Assembly: GCA_012036325.1 (NCBI GenBank)
Contig: JAAUPC010000109.1
Span: 1 to 10,079, forward strand
Reading direction: 5' to 3'
From: Paracoccaceae bacterium
GTDB taxonomy: Bacteria; Pseudomonadota; Alphaproteobacteria; Rhodobacterales; Rhodobacteraceae
Length of the DNA stretch: 10,079 nt
Numbering within the stretch: the first letter of the stretch is position 1; every line of letters starts with the position of its first letter. The position numbers were made by a program, and so were the translations under genes. This document shows positions 1 to 6,910 of this stretch, in pieces. The notes under the pieces are model-generated. The model was not told the DNA's origin, did not search any database, and saw only the letters and a program-made list of their open reading frames with translations.

Positions 1-121
1 CTTCCCCCGCCACGCGGCCACGCGGCTCTTCCAGATGGCGCGCATCCGCAGCACTCAGCCGTCCTTCGGGCAGGCTGCTTTGCAGACGGGCGATGAAGCT
101 GTCATCGCAGGGGTTCAGCAT
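1..121 (-). CDS. FAD-binding oxidoreductase, N-terminal fragment (cut by window edge)
   Basis: Only the first 40 codons are present; the gene runs off the left edge. The peptide begins MLNPCDDSFIARL and contains ARHLEEPRGR. The 'xxYLEEPRGR'-like stretch near residue 30 resembles the N-terminus of alphaproteobacterial FAD-linked oxidases of the D-lactate/2-hydroxyglutarate dehydrogenase type, where it precedes the FAD-binding domain. That domain is outside the window, so the assignment rests on recall of a short N-terminal pattern. The ATG at 121 is the only start in this frame upstream of the conserved part, but no ribosome binding site sits at a normal distance. The good AAGGAG (142-147) instead serves ATG codons at 135/132 in another frame, which reach a stop after six codons. 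The gene follows the MBL-fold gene on the same strand after a 72 nt gap. Confidence 0.55.
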   Translation of the reverse strand, partial: MLNPCDDSFIARLQSSLPEGRLSAADARHLEEPRGRVAGE

Positions 122-135
122 GTGGGGTTCATCAT
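115..135 (-). other. Six-codon leader minicistron (MMNPTC) overlapping the next start
   Basis: On the minus strand an AAGGAG (142-147) lies 6 nt before an ATG at 135. That frame encodes MMNPTC and stops with TGA at 117-115, just past the ATG at 121 of the following gene (ATGCTGA). This is either a coupling minicistron or a sign that a base change has moved the real start out of frame. The reading of the sequence is certain; the function is inference. Confidence 0.3.
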
Positions 136-193
136 CTGGCGCTCCTTCCCGGCCATTGGTAGCGGGCGACGGCGCCCTTCACCAGAGGCGGGA

Positions 194-1017
194 TCAGTCC
201 AGAAAGGCCGGCTCCAGCACCACGATCGTCGGTTCGGATGGCAGTTGGTCCAGCGAAAGCGCCAACTGCGCACCACCGGTTTCCACCACGGTGAACTCGC
301 CCGACATCTCGGCCAGAAACGCCTCAAGCGAGGCCTGGCTGAACCAGTGCATCGGGATCACCACGGATGACCGCAGCCGCCGTACCACTCCGGCCATATC
401 CCCCAGCCGCAGGGTATAGCCGCCATCAACCGGCACGATCACCACATCCAGCCGCCCGATCGCGGCATATTGCGCATCGGACGGGATCTGATGCAGGTGG
501 CCAAGATGGCCGATGCAAAGCCCCGCAGCCTCAAAGATGAAGATCGAATTGCCATTGGCCCGCGCCCCTTCGCCAAAGGGGCGCGTGTATCGGTGGTGAC
601 GTTGCGCACCAGCATCGAGCCAAGGTCCAGACGATGATCGGCAGGCGTGGCCCCCTCGCCCCAGCCGCGCAAGACATGGGGGATACGGGGGTCAGGATTG
701 GCGGTCCAATGCGTGGAATGGGCGTTGTTCATCGTCACCACGTCGGGAACAATGTCTTGGGTCCCGATATAGCCGGTGTAATCCGTCACCGCGACCGTGC
801 CGTCCGCCGCCACGATGGCAAAGCTTGCGTGGTCGATGTAGCGGATCAGGATGCTGTCCGCCTCCAGCCCGTCGTTCAGGGCCACCGGAACGACCAGGGG
901 CTCTGCCGCAGCCAGCGCAATGCAATGGGACGGAATTCGGTCCTGCGCCAGCCCGGGCGTGACCGCGCCCATCATGGCGACCGCAATGGCAAGGGCTGGA
1001 ATCAAGGCTGGGCGCAT
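194..1017 (-). pseudogene. Exported MBL-fold metallo-hydrolase, broken by a one-base frameshift near 576
   Basis: Two minus-strand reading frames together make one protein. The first runs from ATG 1017 and is normal through residue 147 (TTDTRAP). The homologous continuation lies in another frame and ends at the TGA at 194-196. Adding one base in the CCCCTTT run (minus strand, about 575-581) would restore FGEGARANGNSIFIFEAAG and give about 274 residues. The N-terminus is a signal peptide (MRPALIPALAIAVAMMG, likely cut after GLA), so the product would be periplasmic. Fold signatures are the TVAVTDYTGY strand, NNAHSTHW (H100, H103) as a reduced metal motif, then in the second frame IGHLGHLHQIP, VPVDGGYTL and IPMHWF. 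These resemble the Lactamase_B_2/YtkL-like branch of the superfamily; the substrate is unknown. A strong GGAGGTGA (1021-1028) precedes the start. The shift may be a real mutation or a homopolymer sequencing error. Confidence 0.75.
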
Positions 1018-1020
1018 CGG

Positions 1021-1028
1021 TCACCTCC
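1021..1028 (-). promoter_or_regulatory. Strong ribosome binding site for the MBL-fold gene
   Basis: The minus strand reads GGAGGTGA with GGAGG six bases before the ATG at 1017. It is one of the best Shine-Dalgarno matches in the window and fixes the start of the MBL-fold gene. Confidence 0.7.
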
Positions 1029-1140
1029 GGGTCATGCGAAGGGTAACCCGGATTGCCGCAACGTCATCCAAAGATAAGATCACGGATGCGCGAGGACGCG
1101 CCGATCCCCCGATCTAGCCCAGCCTTTGCCTTTCACATTT

Positions 1141-1197
1141 GCCCAAATATCCCCGCCGGAGGCCCTGAGGCCTTTCGCGTTCTTCACGCGAAGGGCC
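1141..1197 (-). terminator. Long hairpin plus GGGGATATTT motif downstream of the GNAT gene
   Basis: A near-perfect 12 bp stem (1169-1180 paired with 1186-1197, one G-T pair) with a 5 nt loop lies about 60 nt past the GNAT stop. On the minus strand it is followed by CCTCCGGCGGGGATATTTGG (1144-1163). From memory, a 'GCCTCCGGCGGGG(A/G)TATTT' tail is common between genes in Rhodobacterales. Its position fits the end of the long cta-thrC-M16-GNAT unit. There is no run of T directly after the stem, so it is not a classical intrinsic terminator and may act in mRNA 3'-end formation. The spacer 1018-1256 also holds a small GCGCG/CGCGC stem (1212-1224) and a tandem 9-mer (1230-1247). I found no clear promoter for the MBL gene there. 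Confidence 0.5.
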
Positions 1198-1229
1198 GAG
1201 GCAAAAGGCTTGCGCGGCACGCGCTCAAT

Positions 1230-1247
1230 GTCCCAACCGTCCCAACC
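1230..1247. repeat. Tandem 9-bp direct repeat (GTCCCAACC x2)
   Basis: GTCCCAACC occurs at 1230-1238 and again immediately at 1239-1247, ten bases past the 3' end of the GNAT gene. It is short and could be a chance duplication. Confidence 0.5.
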
Positions 1248-1256
1248 GGCCCGCGG

Positions 1257-1841
1257 TCAGCCGACATCAGTCCGCCCGCGCCGGTCGCCGCGCAGGTTGG
1301 CGTAAAGCACATGGTTGCGCCAGCGGCCGTTGATCTGCAGATAGCTTTGCGCGACGCCCTCATACTTGAAGCCGCACTTTTCCAGCACCCCGCGCGAGGG
1401 CGCGTTTTCCGGCAGGCATGCGGCTTCCATCCGGCTCAGGTCCAACCTGGTGAAGGCGTGGTGGGTCAGGGCCAGGATCGCCTCCCGCATATAGCCCTGG
1501 CGGGCGAAGGGCTGGCCGATCCAGTAGCCCAGCGTCGCCGCCTGCGCGGGCCCCCGGCGGATATTGTCCAGCGTCAAGGCACCCAGAAGCTGGTTATCCT
1601 CACGCCTGACAAGCAACATCGGCAGCGCCGTGCCCTGCCCTTCGGCGCGTTGGGCCCAGTAGACGCGGTTGGTAAAGGACCGGCGCGTGAGGTGGTCGGT
1701 GGCCCAGACCGGCTCCCATTTCGACAGAAACTCGGCCGAGGTTTCACGCAGGTCCGACCATTGCCGCCAGTCGCCATGTTCGGGCAGCCGCAGCGTCATC
1801 CGCTCAGTCTCAACACGGACGCGGCGCTTGAGGCCAAGCAT
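1257..1841 (-). CDS. GNAT-family N-acetyltransferase, RimJ/RimL-like
   Basis: This 194-residue protein is a single GNAT domain that would transfer acetyl from acetyl-CoA to an amine. The acetyl-CoA-binding region is visible: LGYWIGQPFARQGYMREA (104-121), where ARQGYM matches the R/Q-x-x-G-x-G/A loop, followed by ENAPSRGVLEKCGF (145-158), the typical C-terminal part of RimJ/RimL-type enzymes. Relatives acetylate the N-termini of ribosomal proteins, but the class is broad and the true substrate cannot be read here. The ATG at 1841 overlaps the stop of the M16 protease gene as TGATG, so the two are probably translationally coupled. It is the last gene of the long minus-strand unit before the hairpin at 1169-1197. 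Confidence 0.88.
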   Translation of the reverse strand: MLGLKRRVRVETERMTLRLPEHGDWRQWSDLRETSAEFLSKWEPVWATDHLTRRSFTNRVYWAQRAEGQGTALPMLLVRREDNQLLGALTLDNIRRGPAQAATLGYWIGQPFARQGYMREAILALTHHAFTRLDLSRMEAACLPENAPSRGVLEKCGFKYEGVAQSYLQINGRWRNHVLYANLRGDRRGRTDVG

Positions 1842-3100
1842 CAGTGGCCCAGACCGCGACGGATCTCCTCGATCCCGGGGGCGGCGCTGACCGGGCCGTA
1901 GATCGCCAGCGCCGATTTCGCTGTGGTCAGACCCGCCGCATAGGCGCGCACCATGCCGGTATCGACGGCGTCGATCTTGGCCACGGCTTCACTGACCGCC
2001 GGAATACGGCCCCAGATCGACATCAGCCGCGCATTGCGCTCAGCGCGGCTTGAGGGGCTTTCCAGCCCCATCAAAAGGCCTGCCCGCAGTTGCGCCCGGG
2101 CGCGGGCCACCTCCGCCTCGGTCATGTCATCGGCGGCGCGCTTCAGCTCGTCAATCGTCAGCTGCGTCAGATCGCCGATCTCAGCGGCCGAGGTACCGGC
2201 ATAGATCGTGACATGCCCGGTATCCTCATAAGCGCTGGACTGGGCGTAGATCGAATAGCACAGGCCCCGGTCTTCGCGGATCTTTTGAAACAGGCGGCTC
2301 GACATGCCACCACCCATCGCCGTGGCATAGACTTGCGCTGCATAGACCGCATCGTCGCGGTAGCCCGGGCCTTCGAAGGAAAGGGCAAAGTGAACCTGCT
2401 CCAGATCCTTCACCTCGCGCCGCTCACCGCCCTCAAAGCGTGCGGCCTGCACGGTGGGCGCGCCGACCGGCTTCAGCCCGCCAAAGATGCGTTCCGCAGC
2501 GGCGACGATGGCCGCGTGGTCCACCCCCCCGGCAGCGGACAGGATCATCTGGTCGGGGCCGTAATGATGGCCAACGAAGCCTTCGAAATCCGCCTTTTTG
2601 AAGGACGCGACCCTTTCCTCCGGCCCAAGGATGGTGCGGCCGAAGGGCTGGTTCGGATAGCTCACCTCATGCAGCCAGTCGAAAATGATGTCGTCCGGCG
2701 TGTCCAGCGCCTGGCCGATTTCCTGCAGGATCACATGGCGTTCTGTCTCGATATCCGCCTTGCGGAACAGGGGGTTGAGGACGATATCCGCAATCACATC
2801 CAGCGCCATCACCACGTCTTGCGACAGGACGCGGGCGTAATAGGCCGTCATCTCGCGGCTGGTGTAGGCGTTGATGTACCCGCCCACATCCTCGATTTCC
2901 TCGGCGATCCTGAGCGCGCTGCGGCGGCGCGTGCCCTTGAACGCCATATGCTCCAGAAAATGCGCGATGCCGTTCTGGGCGGGGGTTTCGTGTCGCCCCC
3001 CGGCCTCGACCCAGAGGCCGATGCTGGCCGATTGCAGGCCGGGCATCGCCTCGGTGACGATGCGAAAGCCGTTGGGAAGGGTGTGAAGCTGTTCGGTCAA
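1841..3100 (-). CDS. M16-family zinc peptidase (processing-peptidase-like)
   Basis: The protein has 419 residues, normal for the bacterial relatives of the mitochondrial processing peptidase beta subunit. The inverted zinc motif HFLEH lies at 47-51 (ligands H47 and H51, catalytic E50), and E127, exactly 76 residues after H51, is the expected third ligand. All catalytic residues are therefore present. The glycine-rich MGGGMSSRLFQKIREDRG near 265 and RGLCYSIYA are typical of the second domain. No signal peptide is seen, so it is likely cytoplasmic. The start is a TTG (3098-3100) overlapping the thrC stop as TTGA, with AAAGGA at 3108-3113 in good position. The resulting N-terminus LHTLPNGFRIVTE fits the family start. 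Pairing of thrC with an M16 protease is common in Rhodobacterales, though the protease substrate is unknown. Confidence 0.94.
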   Translation of the reverse strand: MTEQLHTLPNGFRIVTEAMPGLQSASIGLWVEAGGRHETPAQNGIAHFLEHMAFKGTRRRSALRIAEEIEDVGGYINAYTSREMTAYYARVLSQDVVMALDVIADIVLNPLFRKADIETERHVILQEIGQALDTPDDIIFDWLHEVSYPNQPFGRTILGPEERVASFKKADFEGFVGHHYGPDQMILSAAGGVDHAAIVAAAERIFGGLKPVGAPTVQAARFEGGERREVKDLEQVHFALSFEGPGYRDDAVYAAQVYATAMGGGMSSRLFQKIREDRGLCYSIYAQSSAYEDTGHVTIYAGTSAAEIGDLTQLTIDELKRAADDMTEAEVARARAQLRAGLLMGLESPSSRAERNARLMSIWGRIPAVSEAVAKIDAVDTGMVRAYAAGLTTAKSALAIYGPVSAAPGIEEIRRGLGH

Positions 3101-4485
3101 CGCGCAATCCTTTCGCGCACCAGCGCCTGCAGCGCGGCAAGGTCATTCGGCGCGCGGGTCATCCGTTCGGGCCGGTCGAAAAGATCGGCCATATGCGGCG
3201 GCAAGCCGGGGCGGATGCCGGTCGCGCGTTCCACCGCGTCGGGGAATTTTGCGGGGTGGGCGGTGGCAAGAGTGACCATCGGGGTCGCCCCCAGATGATC
3301 TTCTGCCACCTTCACCCCCACGGCGGAATGGGGGCAGAGAAGCTCTCCCGTCTCGGCCAGGGTCCGGGTGATCGTGGCCAGCGTTTCCTCTTCCGAGCAG
3401 CGGCCCGAGGCGAAGGTGGCGCGCAACGTCTGCAGGGCACCCTGGCTGATGTGAAAGCCGCCAGACTTCATCTCCGCCATCAGCTGGGCAACGGCGCTGC
3501 CATCGCGGCCATAGGCATCAAAGAGCGCGCGTTCGAAATTCGAGGATACCTGAATATCCATCGACGGGCTGATCGAGGGGCGGACCCCGTTCGTCCGATA
3601 CTCCCCGGCCCGCAGCGCACGGTCGAGGATGTCATTCTGGTTCGTGGCGATCACCAGCTTTTCAATCGGCAGGCCCATACGGCGCGCGATGTAGCCGGCG
3701 AATATGTCACCGAAGTTCCCCGTCGGCACGGTGAAGCTGACTGCGCGCTGCGGCGCGCCAAGGGCGGTTGCGGCGTAGAAGTAATAGACCACCTGCGCCA
3801 GAACCCGCGCCCAGTTGATGCTGTTCACCCCTGCCAGCCGCACCCCATCGCGGAAGGCGAAGTCGTTGAACATGTCTTTTACCCGGGCCTGCGCGTCGTC
3901 AAAATCGCCCTCAATGGCGACAGCGTGGCAGTTCGCCTCAACCGGAGTCGTCATCTGGCGGCGCTGGACGTCCGACACCCGGCCATGCGGGAACAGGATC
4001 ACCACATCGACGTTCGCAAGGCCGCGGAATGCCTCCATCGCCGCACTGCCGGTGTCACCGCTGGTCGCACCAACAATCGTGATCCGCTCGCCCGACTTGG
4101 CCAAGGCGGCCTGCATCATCTGGCCGATCAGCTGCATGGCGAAGTCCTTGAAGGCCAGGGTCGGCCCGTGGAACAGCTCCAACAGGAAATGGTTCGATGC
4201 CAGTTGCACCATCGGCGCGCGGGCGGCGTGGTGAAAACCCGTGTAGGCCGCGTCGATCAGGCCCCGGAATTCGTCATCGCCGAAGAAGCCACCCAGATAG
4301 GACCGCATCACGCGGAAGGCGACTTCCTCATAAGGCTGGTCCGCTAGCGCCGCGATGTCGGCCTGGGTCATCACCGGCACCGTATCGGGGACGTAAAGCC
4401 CGCCGTCCCGGGCAAGGCCGGTCATCATCGCTTCGCCAAAGCCAAGGACGGGGGCGCTGCCGCGCGTGGAAACGTAGTGCATCAT
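3097..4485 (-). CDS. thrC: Threonine synthase
   Basis: This enzyme converts O-phosphohomoserine to threonine and phosphate with pyridoxal phosphate, the last step of threonine synthesis in the cytoplasm. The 462 residues match the longer class of the family. Visible signatures are the N-terminal YVSTRG and TGLARDGGLYVPD, the PLP-lysine segment GPTLAFKDFAMQ (K113), and the phosphate-binding TSGDTGSAA (141-149). FTVPTGNFGDIFAGYIA and PHSAVGVKVAEDH follow in the expected order. Two ATG codons are adjacent (4485 and 4482). The second gives MHYVSTRG, closest to the usual N-terminus, so the start may be three bases shorter. The upstream ribosome binding site is weak. It lies 22 nt after the SURF1 gene and overlaps the protease gene, so it seems to be co-transcribed with the oxidase genes although it is unrelated in function. 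Confidence 0.96.
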   Translation of the reverse strand: MMHYVSTRGSAPVLGFGEAMMTGLARDGGLYVPDTVPVMTQADIAALADQPYEEVAFRVMRSYLGGFFGDDEFRGLIDAAYTGFHHAARAPMVQLASNHFLLELFHGPTLAFKDFAMQLIGQMMQAALAKSGERITIVGATSGDTGSAAMEAFRGLANVDVVILFPHGRVSDVQRRQMTTPVEANCHAVAIEGDFDDAQARVKDMFNDFAFRDGVRLAGVNSINWARVLAQVVYYFYAATALGAPQRAVSFTVPTGNFGDIFAGYIARRMGLPIEKLVIATNQNDILDRALRAGEYRTNGVRPSISPSMDIQVSSNFERALFDAYGRDGSAVAQLMAEMKSGGFHISQGALQTLRATFASGRCSEEETLATITRTLAETGELLCPHSAVGVKVAEDHLGATPMVTLATAHPAKFPDAVERATGIRPGLPPHMADLFDRPERMTRAPNDLAALQALVRERIAR

Positions 4486-4507
4486 TCTGCTTTCAGCGGT
4501 CCTGCCG

Positions 4508-5182
4508 TCAAACTGTCCGGAACCTGATACGCCAGAGAAGAAAGACTGTCATCCCCAGCCAGACCGCCGCCAGCGAAAACCACGTCACGGCATATTGCCA
4601 ATGGTTGTTGCGAAATCCGGCTACGGTGACGGGCTGCGGAACAATCCCGTCACCGGTGTCGTTGCGGGCGATCACCAGCACAGGCTCGGTGCCCAGAAGT
4701 GCGGCGATCCCGGGCAGGTCACGGCCATACCAGATGGCGCGGCTGGCATCATAGGGTGGGGTCGATCCGGTGATGTCATCGGGCCAGGCAAGGTTGCCGG
4801 TCACTGTCACCTCTCGCCCCGGGCGGGGGGTGGTCTTTTCGGTCTCGGGCACGAAACCCCGGTCGATCAGGATGCGGCGGCCGTCGTCGGTCAGGTAAGC
4901 GGAAATCACCAGGAACCCCGGACCCGCCTCACGGGAGGAGGTGAGGACATGCGCCTCCTCGCCCGTAAAGGCGCCGTTCACGACAACGGCGCGGTAGCGG
5001 TCGGCCACCGGGTCAAGGCTGGACCCGAGCGCCACAAGATCCGCTGCGATCATTGCCTCGGCCCCGGCGATGATGCCCTCTTTCCACGCAAGCCGCTGCA
5101 TCTGCCAAAGGCCAAGCCCGATCAGGACCCCCACTCCCGACAGCCCCAGCACCAAGGCAAAGATCGTGTTGCGCAGCATCAT
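4508..5182 (-). CDS. SURF1 family cytochrome c oxidase assembly protein
   Basis: SURF1 proteins are inner-membrane factors that help haem a enter subunit I of cytochrome c oxidase. The predicted 224-residue protein has the family layout: an N-terminal membrane helix (about 5-25) running into GLWQMQRLAWKEG, a periplasmic domain with ILIDRGFVPE (typical 'DRGxVP') and TVTGNLAWP, and NNHWQYAVTWFSLAA leading into a C-terminal helix. Three starts are possible in this frame: GTG 5197, ATG 5182 and ATG 5179. The GTG is buried in the right arm of a strong hairpin and has no ribosome binding site. GAGGGA (5183-5188) lies directly before the two ATGs and best suits 5179, so one of those is preferred. 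It follows ctaE by about 65 nt and precedes thrC by 22 nt. Confidence 0.92.
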   Translation of the reverse strand: MMLRNTIFALVLGLSGVGVLIGLGLWQMQRLAWKEGIIAGAEAMIAADLVALGSSLDPVADRYRAVVVNGAFTGEEAHVLTSSREAGPGFLVISAYLTDDGRRILIDRGFVPETEKTTPRPGREVTVTGNLAWPDDITGSTPPYDASRAIWYGRDLPGIAALLGTEPVLVIARNDTGDGIVPQPVTVAGFRNNHWQYAVTWFSLAAVWLGMTVFLLWRIRFRTV

Positions 5183-5194
5183 TCCCTCGAAATG

Positions 5195-5224
5195 CACAGC
5201 GCAGGCCCGAAGGCCCGCGCTGCA
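5195..5224 (-). terminator. UUCG-loop hairpin between ctaE and SURF1
   Basis: In minus-strand RNA the arms 5212-5224 and 5195-5207 pair for 13 bp, including three G-U pairs, around a C(UUCG)G tetraloop, which is known to be unusually stable. It starts 22 nt after the ctaE stop. No U-run follows, so a 3'-end-protecting or processing hairpin, or a partial terminator, is more likely than a full terminator. It also hides the upstream GTG of the SURF1 frame. Confidence 0.5.
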
Positions 5225-5246
5225 TGTCGTTCAGACCGGATCAAGC

Positions 5247-6095
5247 TTAGCCCTGGCCCCAGACATAGATGGCGGCGAAAAGGAACAGCCAGACCACGTC
5301 AACGAAGTGCCAGTACCAGGCGGCCGCCTCAAAGCCCACGTGCTTTTCGGGCGTGAAATGGCCCTTCAGCGCGCGGATCAGACAGACGGTCAGGAAGATC
5401 GTCCCGATGATGACGTGGAACCCGTGGAACCCCGTCGCCATGAAGAAAGTCGCGCCATAGATGTTGCCCGAGAACCCGAAGGCCGCATGGCTGTATTCAT
5501 AGGCCTGCATGCCGGTGAACACCACGCCCAGACCGATGGCCAGGATCAACCCGTTCACCAGATCCTTGCGGTTGTTTTCATGCACCAATGCATGGTGCGC
5601 CCAGGTGGCCGCACAGCCCGACAGCAGCAGGATCAGCGTGTTGATCAGGGGCAAGTGCCAGGGGTCAAACGTCTCAATCCCCGCCGGGGGCCAGACACCA
5701 TCAACCGTCGGGCTGTTCGGCCCCATCGGGTAGAGGCGGTGCTTGAAGAAGGTCCAGAACCAAGCCGCGAAGAACATGACCTCGGACATGATGAAAAGGA
5801 TGAAGCCGTACTTCAGCCCCAACCGCACGACCGGCGTGTGATCGCCGACATGGCTTTCCTGCACCACTTCGGCCCACCATGCGTACATGACGTAAAGCAC
5901 CGCCACGAGGCCGACGAGCGCCAGCCAGTAGGCGCGCAGGTGGTCGACGAACCCGTAAGCCGTGTCCGGCGTCGGGTCCGAGGCGTGCATCCCAAGGACG
6001 GCCCCGAAAAGCATGATCAGCGCCGCAAGCGCCCCAGCCAAGGGCCAGATCGACGGTGGCAAAACGTGATAGTCGTGGTTCTTTGCGTTGGCCAT
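5247..6095 (-). CDS. ctaE: Cytochrome c oxidase subunit III (aa3-type)
   Basis: Subunit III is an integral membrane part of the aa3 oxidase that stabilises the catalytic core and is linked to oxygen access and proton uptake. The 282 residues form seven likely helices. Recognisable stretches are NHDYHVLPPSIWPL at the N-terminus, GFILFIMSEVMFFAAWFWTFF (97-117) with the conserved glutamate E105, TWAHHAL, GFHGFHVIIGT, and the C-terminal WYWHFVDVVWLFLF. All are near-invariant in the family. The start is the ATG at 6095, with GAGGGA about 10 nt upstream. A 30 nt gap separates it from ctaG, and the gene order ctaG-ctaE is usual for alphaproteobacteria. Subunit I is not encoded in this window. Confidence 0.97.
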   Translation of the reverse strand: MANAKNHDYHVLPPSIWPLAGALAALIMLFGAVLGMHASDPTPDTAYGFVDHLRAYWLALVGLVAVLYVMYAWWAEVVQESHVGDHTPVVRLGLKYGFILFIMSEVMFFAAWFWTFFKHRLYPMGPNSPTVDGVWPPAGIETFDPWHLPLINTLILLLSGCAATWAHHALVHENNRKDLVNGLILAIGLGVVFTGMQAYEYSHAAFGFSGNIYGATFFMATGFHGFHVIIGTIFLTVCLIRALKGHFTPEKHVGFEAAAWYWHFVDVVWLFLFAAIYVWGQG

Positions 6096-6125
6096 GGCCG
6101 ACGGTTCCCTCGTGTGTTTATTCGG

Positions 6126-6722
6126 TCAGTTCACCGCGCCTGCGTTGGGCGCGACGGGAGTTGGAAGCGCCGCCTGCTCTTCCGGCAGTGGCGTCTCGTG
6201 GAAAGTGTAGCTGAGGATGATCTCTTTCACAAACCGGCCCTCAACGTCGGTCACCATCGCTGGATCGACGAAAAAGCTGACCGGCATCTGCACGGTCTCA
6301 CCTGGTTGCAGGACCTGTTCGGTAAAGCAGAAACACTCAATCTTGGTGAAGTAGCCGCCAGCGGCGTAAGGATAGACGTTGAAGCTGGCTGTGCCAGCGA
6401 CCGGGCGATTGGTCGGGTTATGCGCCTCATAGAACGCCAGCCCGGTTTCGCCGATGCGGATGTCCATCGAATGGACCACCGGCTTGAACGTCCACGGCAT
6501 GCCCTGTTCGAGCGAGGCGTCAAAGCGCACCTTCACCGTCCGGTCCAGAATGGTATCCGCCCCGGTTTCAGCGACTGCGGTGGTGCCACCAAACCCGGTC
6601 ACCCGGCAGAACCAGTCATAGAACGGCGGGATGATGACGATGGTGGTAAAGGTCAGTGTCACGACCATGGCCACCAGTTGGGCCAGCGTGCGGTTCTTGC
6701 CTTGCAGACGGGGGAAGATCAT
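6126..6722 (-). CDS. ctaG: Cytochrome c oxidase assembly protein CtaG (Cox11-type copper chaperone)
   Basis: Cox11/CtaG delivers copper to the CuB centre of subunit I from the periplasmic face of the inner membrane. The 198-residue protein has one N-terminal helix (about 14-34) followed by IPPFYDWFCRVTGFGG, a family hallmark with a conserved cysteine (C39). Its periplasmic beta-domain carries the copper-binding KIECFCF motif (C130 and C132), then PGETVQMPVSFFVDP and the C-terminal ILSYTFHE. All are normal for the family, and the length is typical. The ATG at 6722 overlaps the stop of the small upstream gene as ATGA and is preceded by an AGGAGGAT about 6 nt away, so translation is probably both coupled and efficient in its own right. 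Confidence 0.96.
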   Translation of the reverse strand: MIFPRLQGKNRTLAQLVAMVVTLTFTTIVIIPPFYDWFCRVTGFGGTTAVAETGADTILDRTVKVRFDASLEQGMPWTFKPVVHSMDIRIGETGLAFYEAHNPTNRPVAGTASFNVYPYAAGGYFTKIECFCFTEQVLQPGETVQMPVSFFVDPAMVTDVEGRFVKEIILSYTFHETPLPEEQAALPTPVAPNAGAVN

Positions 6723-6910
6723 CCGGCATCCTCCTGCGGGACAGCTTCGGGCTGGATCACATGGTCATATCCCTGCAACGGATCGCCGCGCTTGACCTTG
6801 ACCACCGTCAGCGCAAAGACCAGCGCCACGAAAGCCGCCAGCGTCAGGCCAAGCCCCAGGTTGCGGGAAAACCGGCGCTTGTGCAGATCATGGGTCGGGG
6901 GGAAAGCCAT
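6719..6910 (-). CDS. Small single-helix membrane protein of the cta operon (CoxF-like)
   Basis: This 63-residue protein (from ATG 6910; a GTG at 6913 would add one residue) has a basic N-terminus (HKRRFSRN), one hydrophobic helix (about 18-38, LGLGLTLAAFVALVFALTVV), then a charged tail (KVKRGDPLQGYDHVIQPEA). Positive charge before the helix suggests N-in, C-out topology. It overlaps ctaB upstream (TGATG) and ctaG downstream (ATGA), so it is embedded in the coupled translation of the two assembly genes. Small proteins at this position in alphaproteobacterial cox operons have been called CoxF or hypothetical. A role in oxidase assembly is inferred from position only; no catalytic or metal-binding residue is evident. 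Confidence 0.82.
   Translation of the reverse strand: MAFPPTHDLHKRRFSRNLGLGLTLAAFVALVFALTVVKVKRGDPLQGYDHVIQPEAVPQEDAG

Noticed and set aside
164..177. GGGCG-ACGG-CGCCC stem between the MBL gene and the oxidoreductase as a terminator
   Set aside because: It is only 5 bp with no T-run on either side, a level expected by chance in GC-rich DNA.
2090..4347. Long plus-strand open frames (402 and 384 codons) opposite the M16 protease and thrC
   Set aside because: They are antisense to genes with complete catalytic motifs, and their composition is that of a codon-bias shadow.
5183..5197. GTG 5197 as the SURF1 start
   Set aside because: It is within the paired arm of the 5195-5224 hairpin and lacks a ribosome binding site; ATG 5182/5179 follows GAGGGA and sits directly before the membrane helix.
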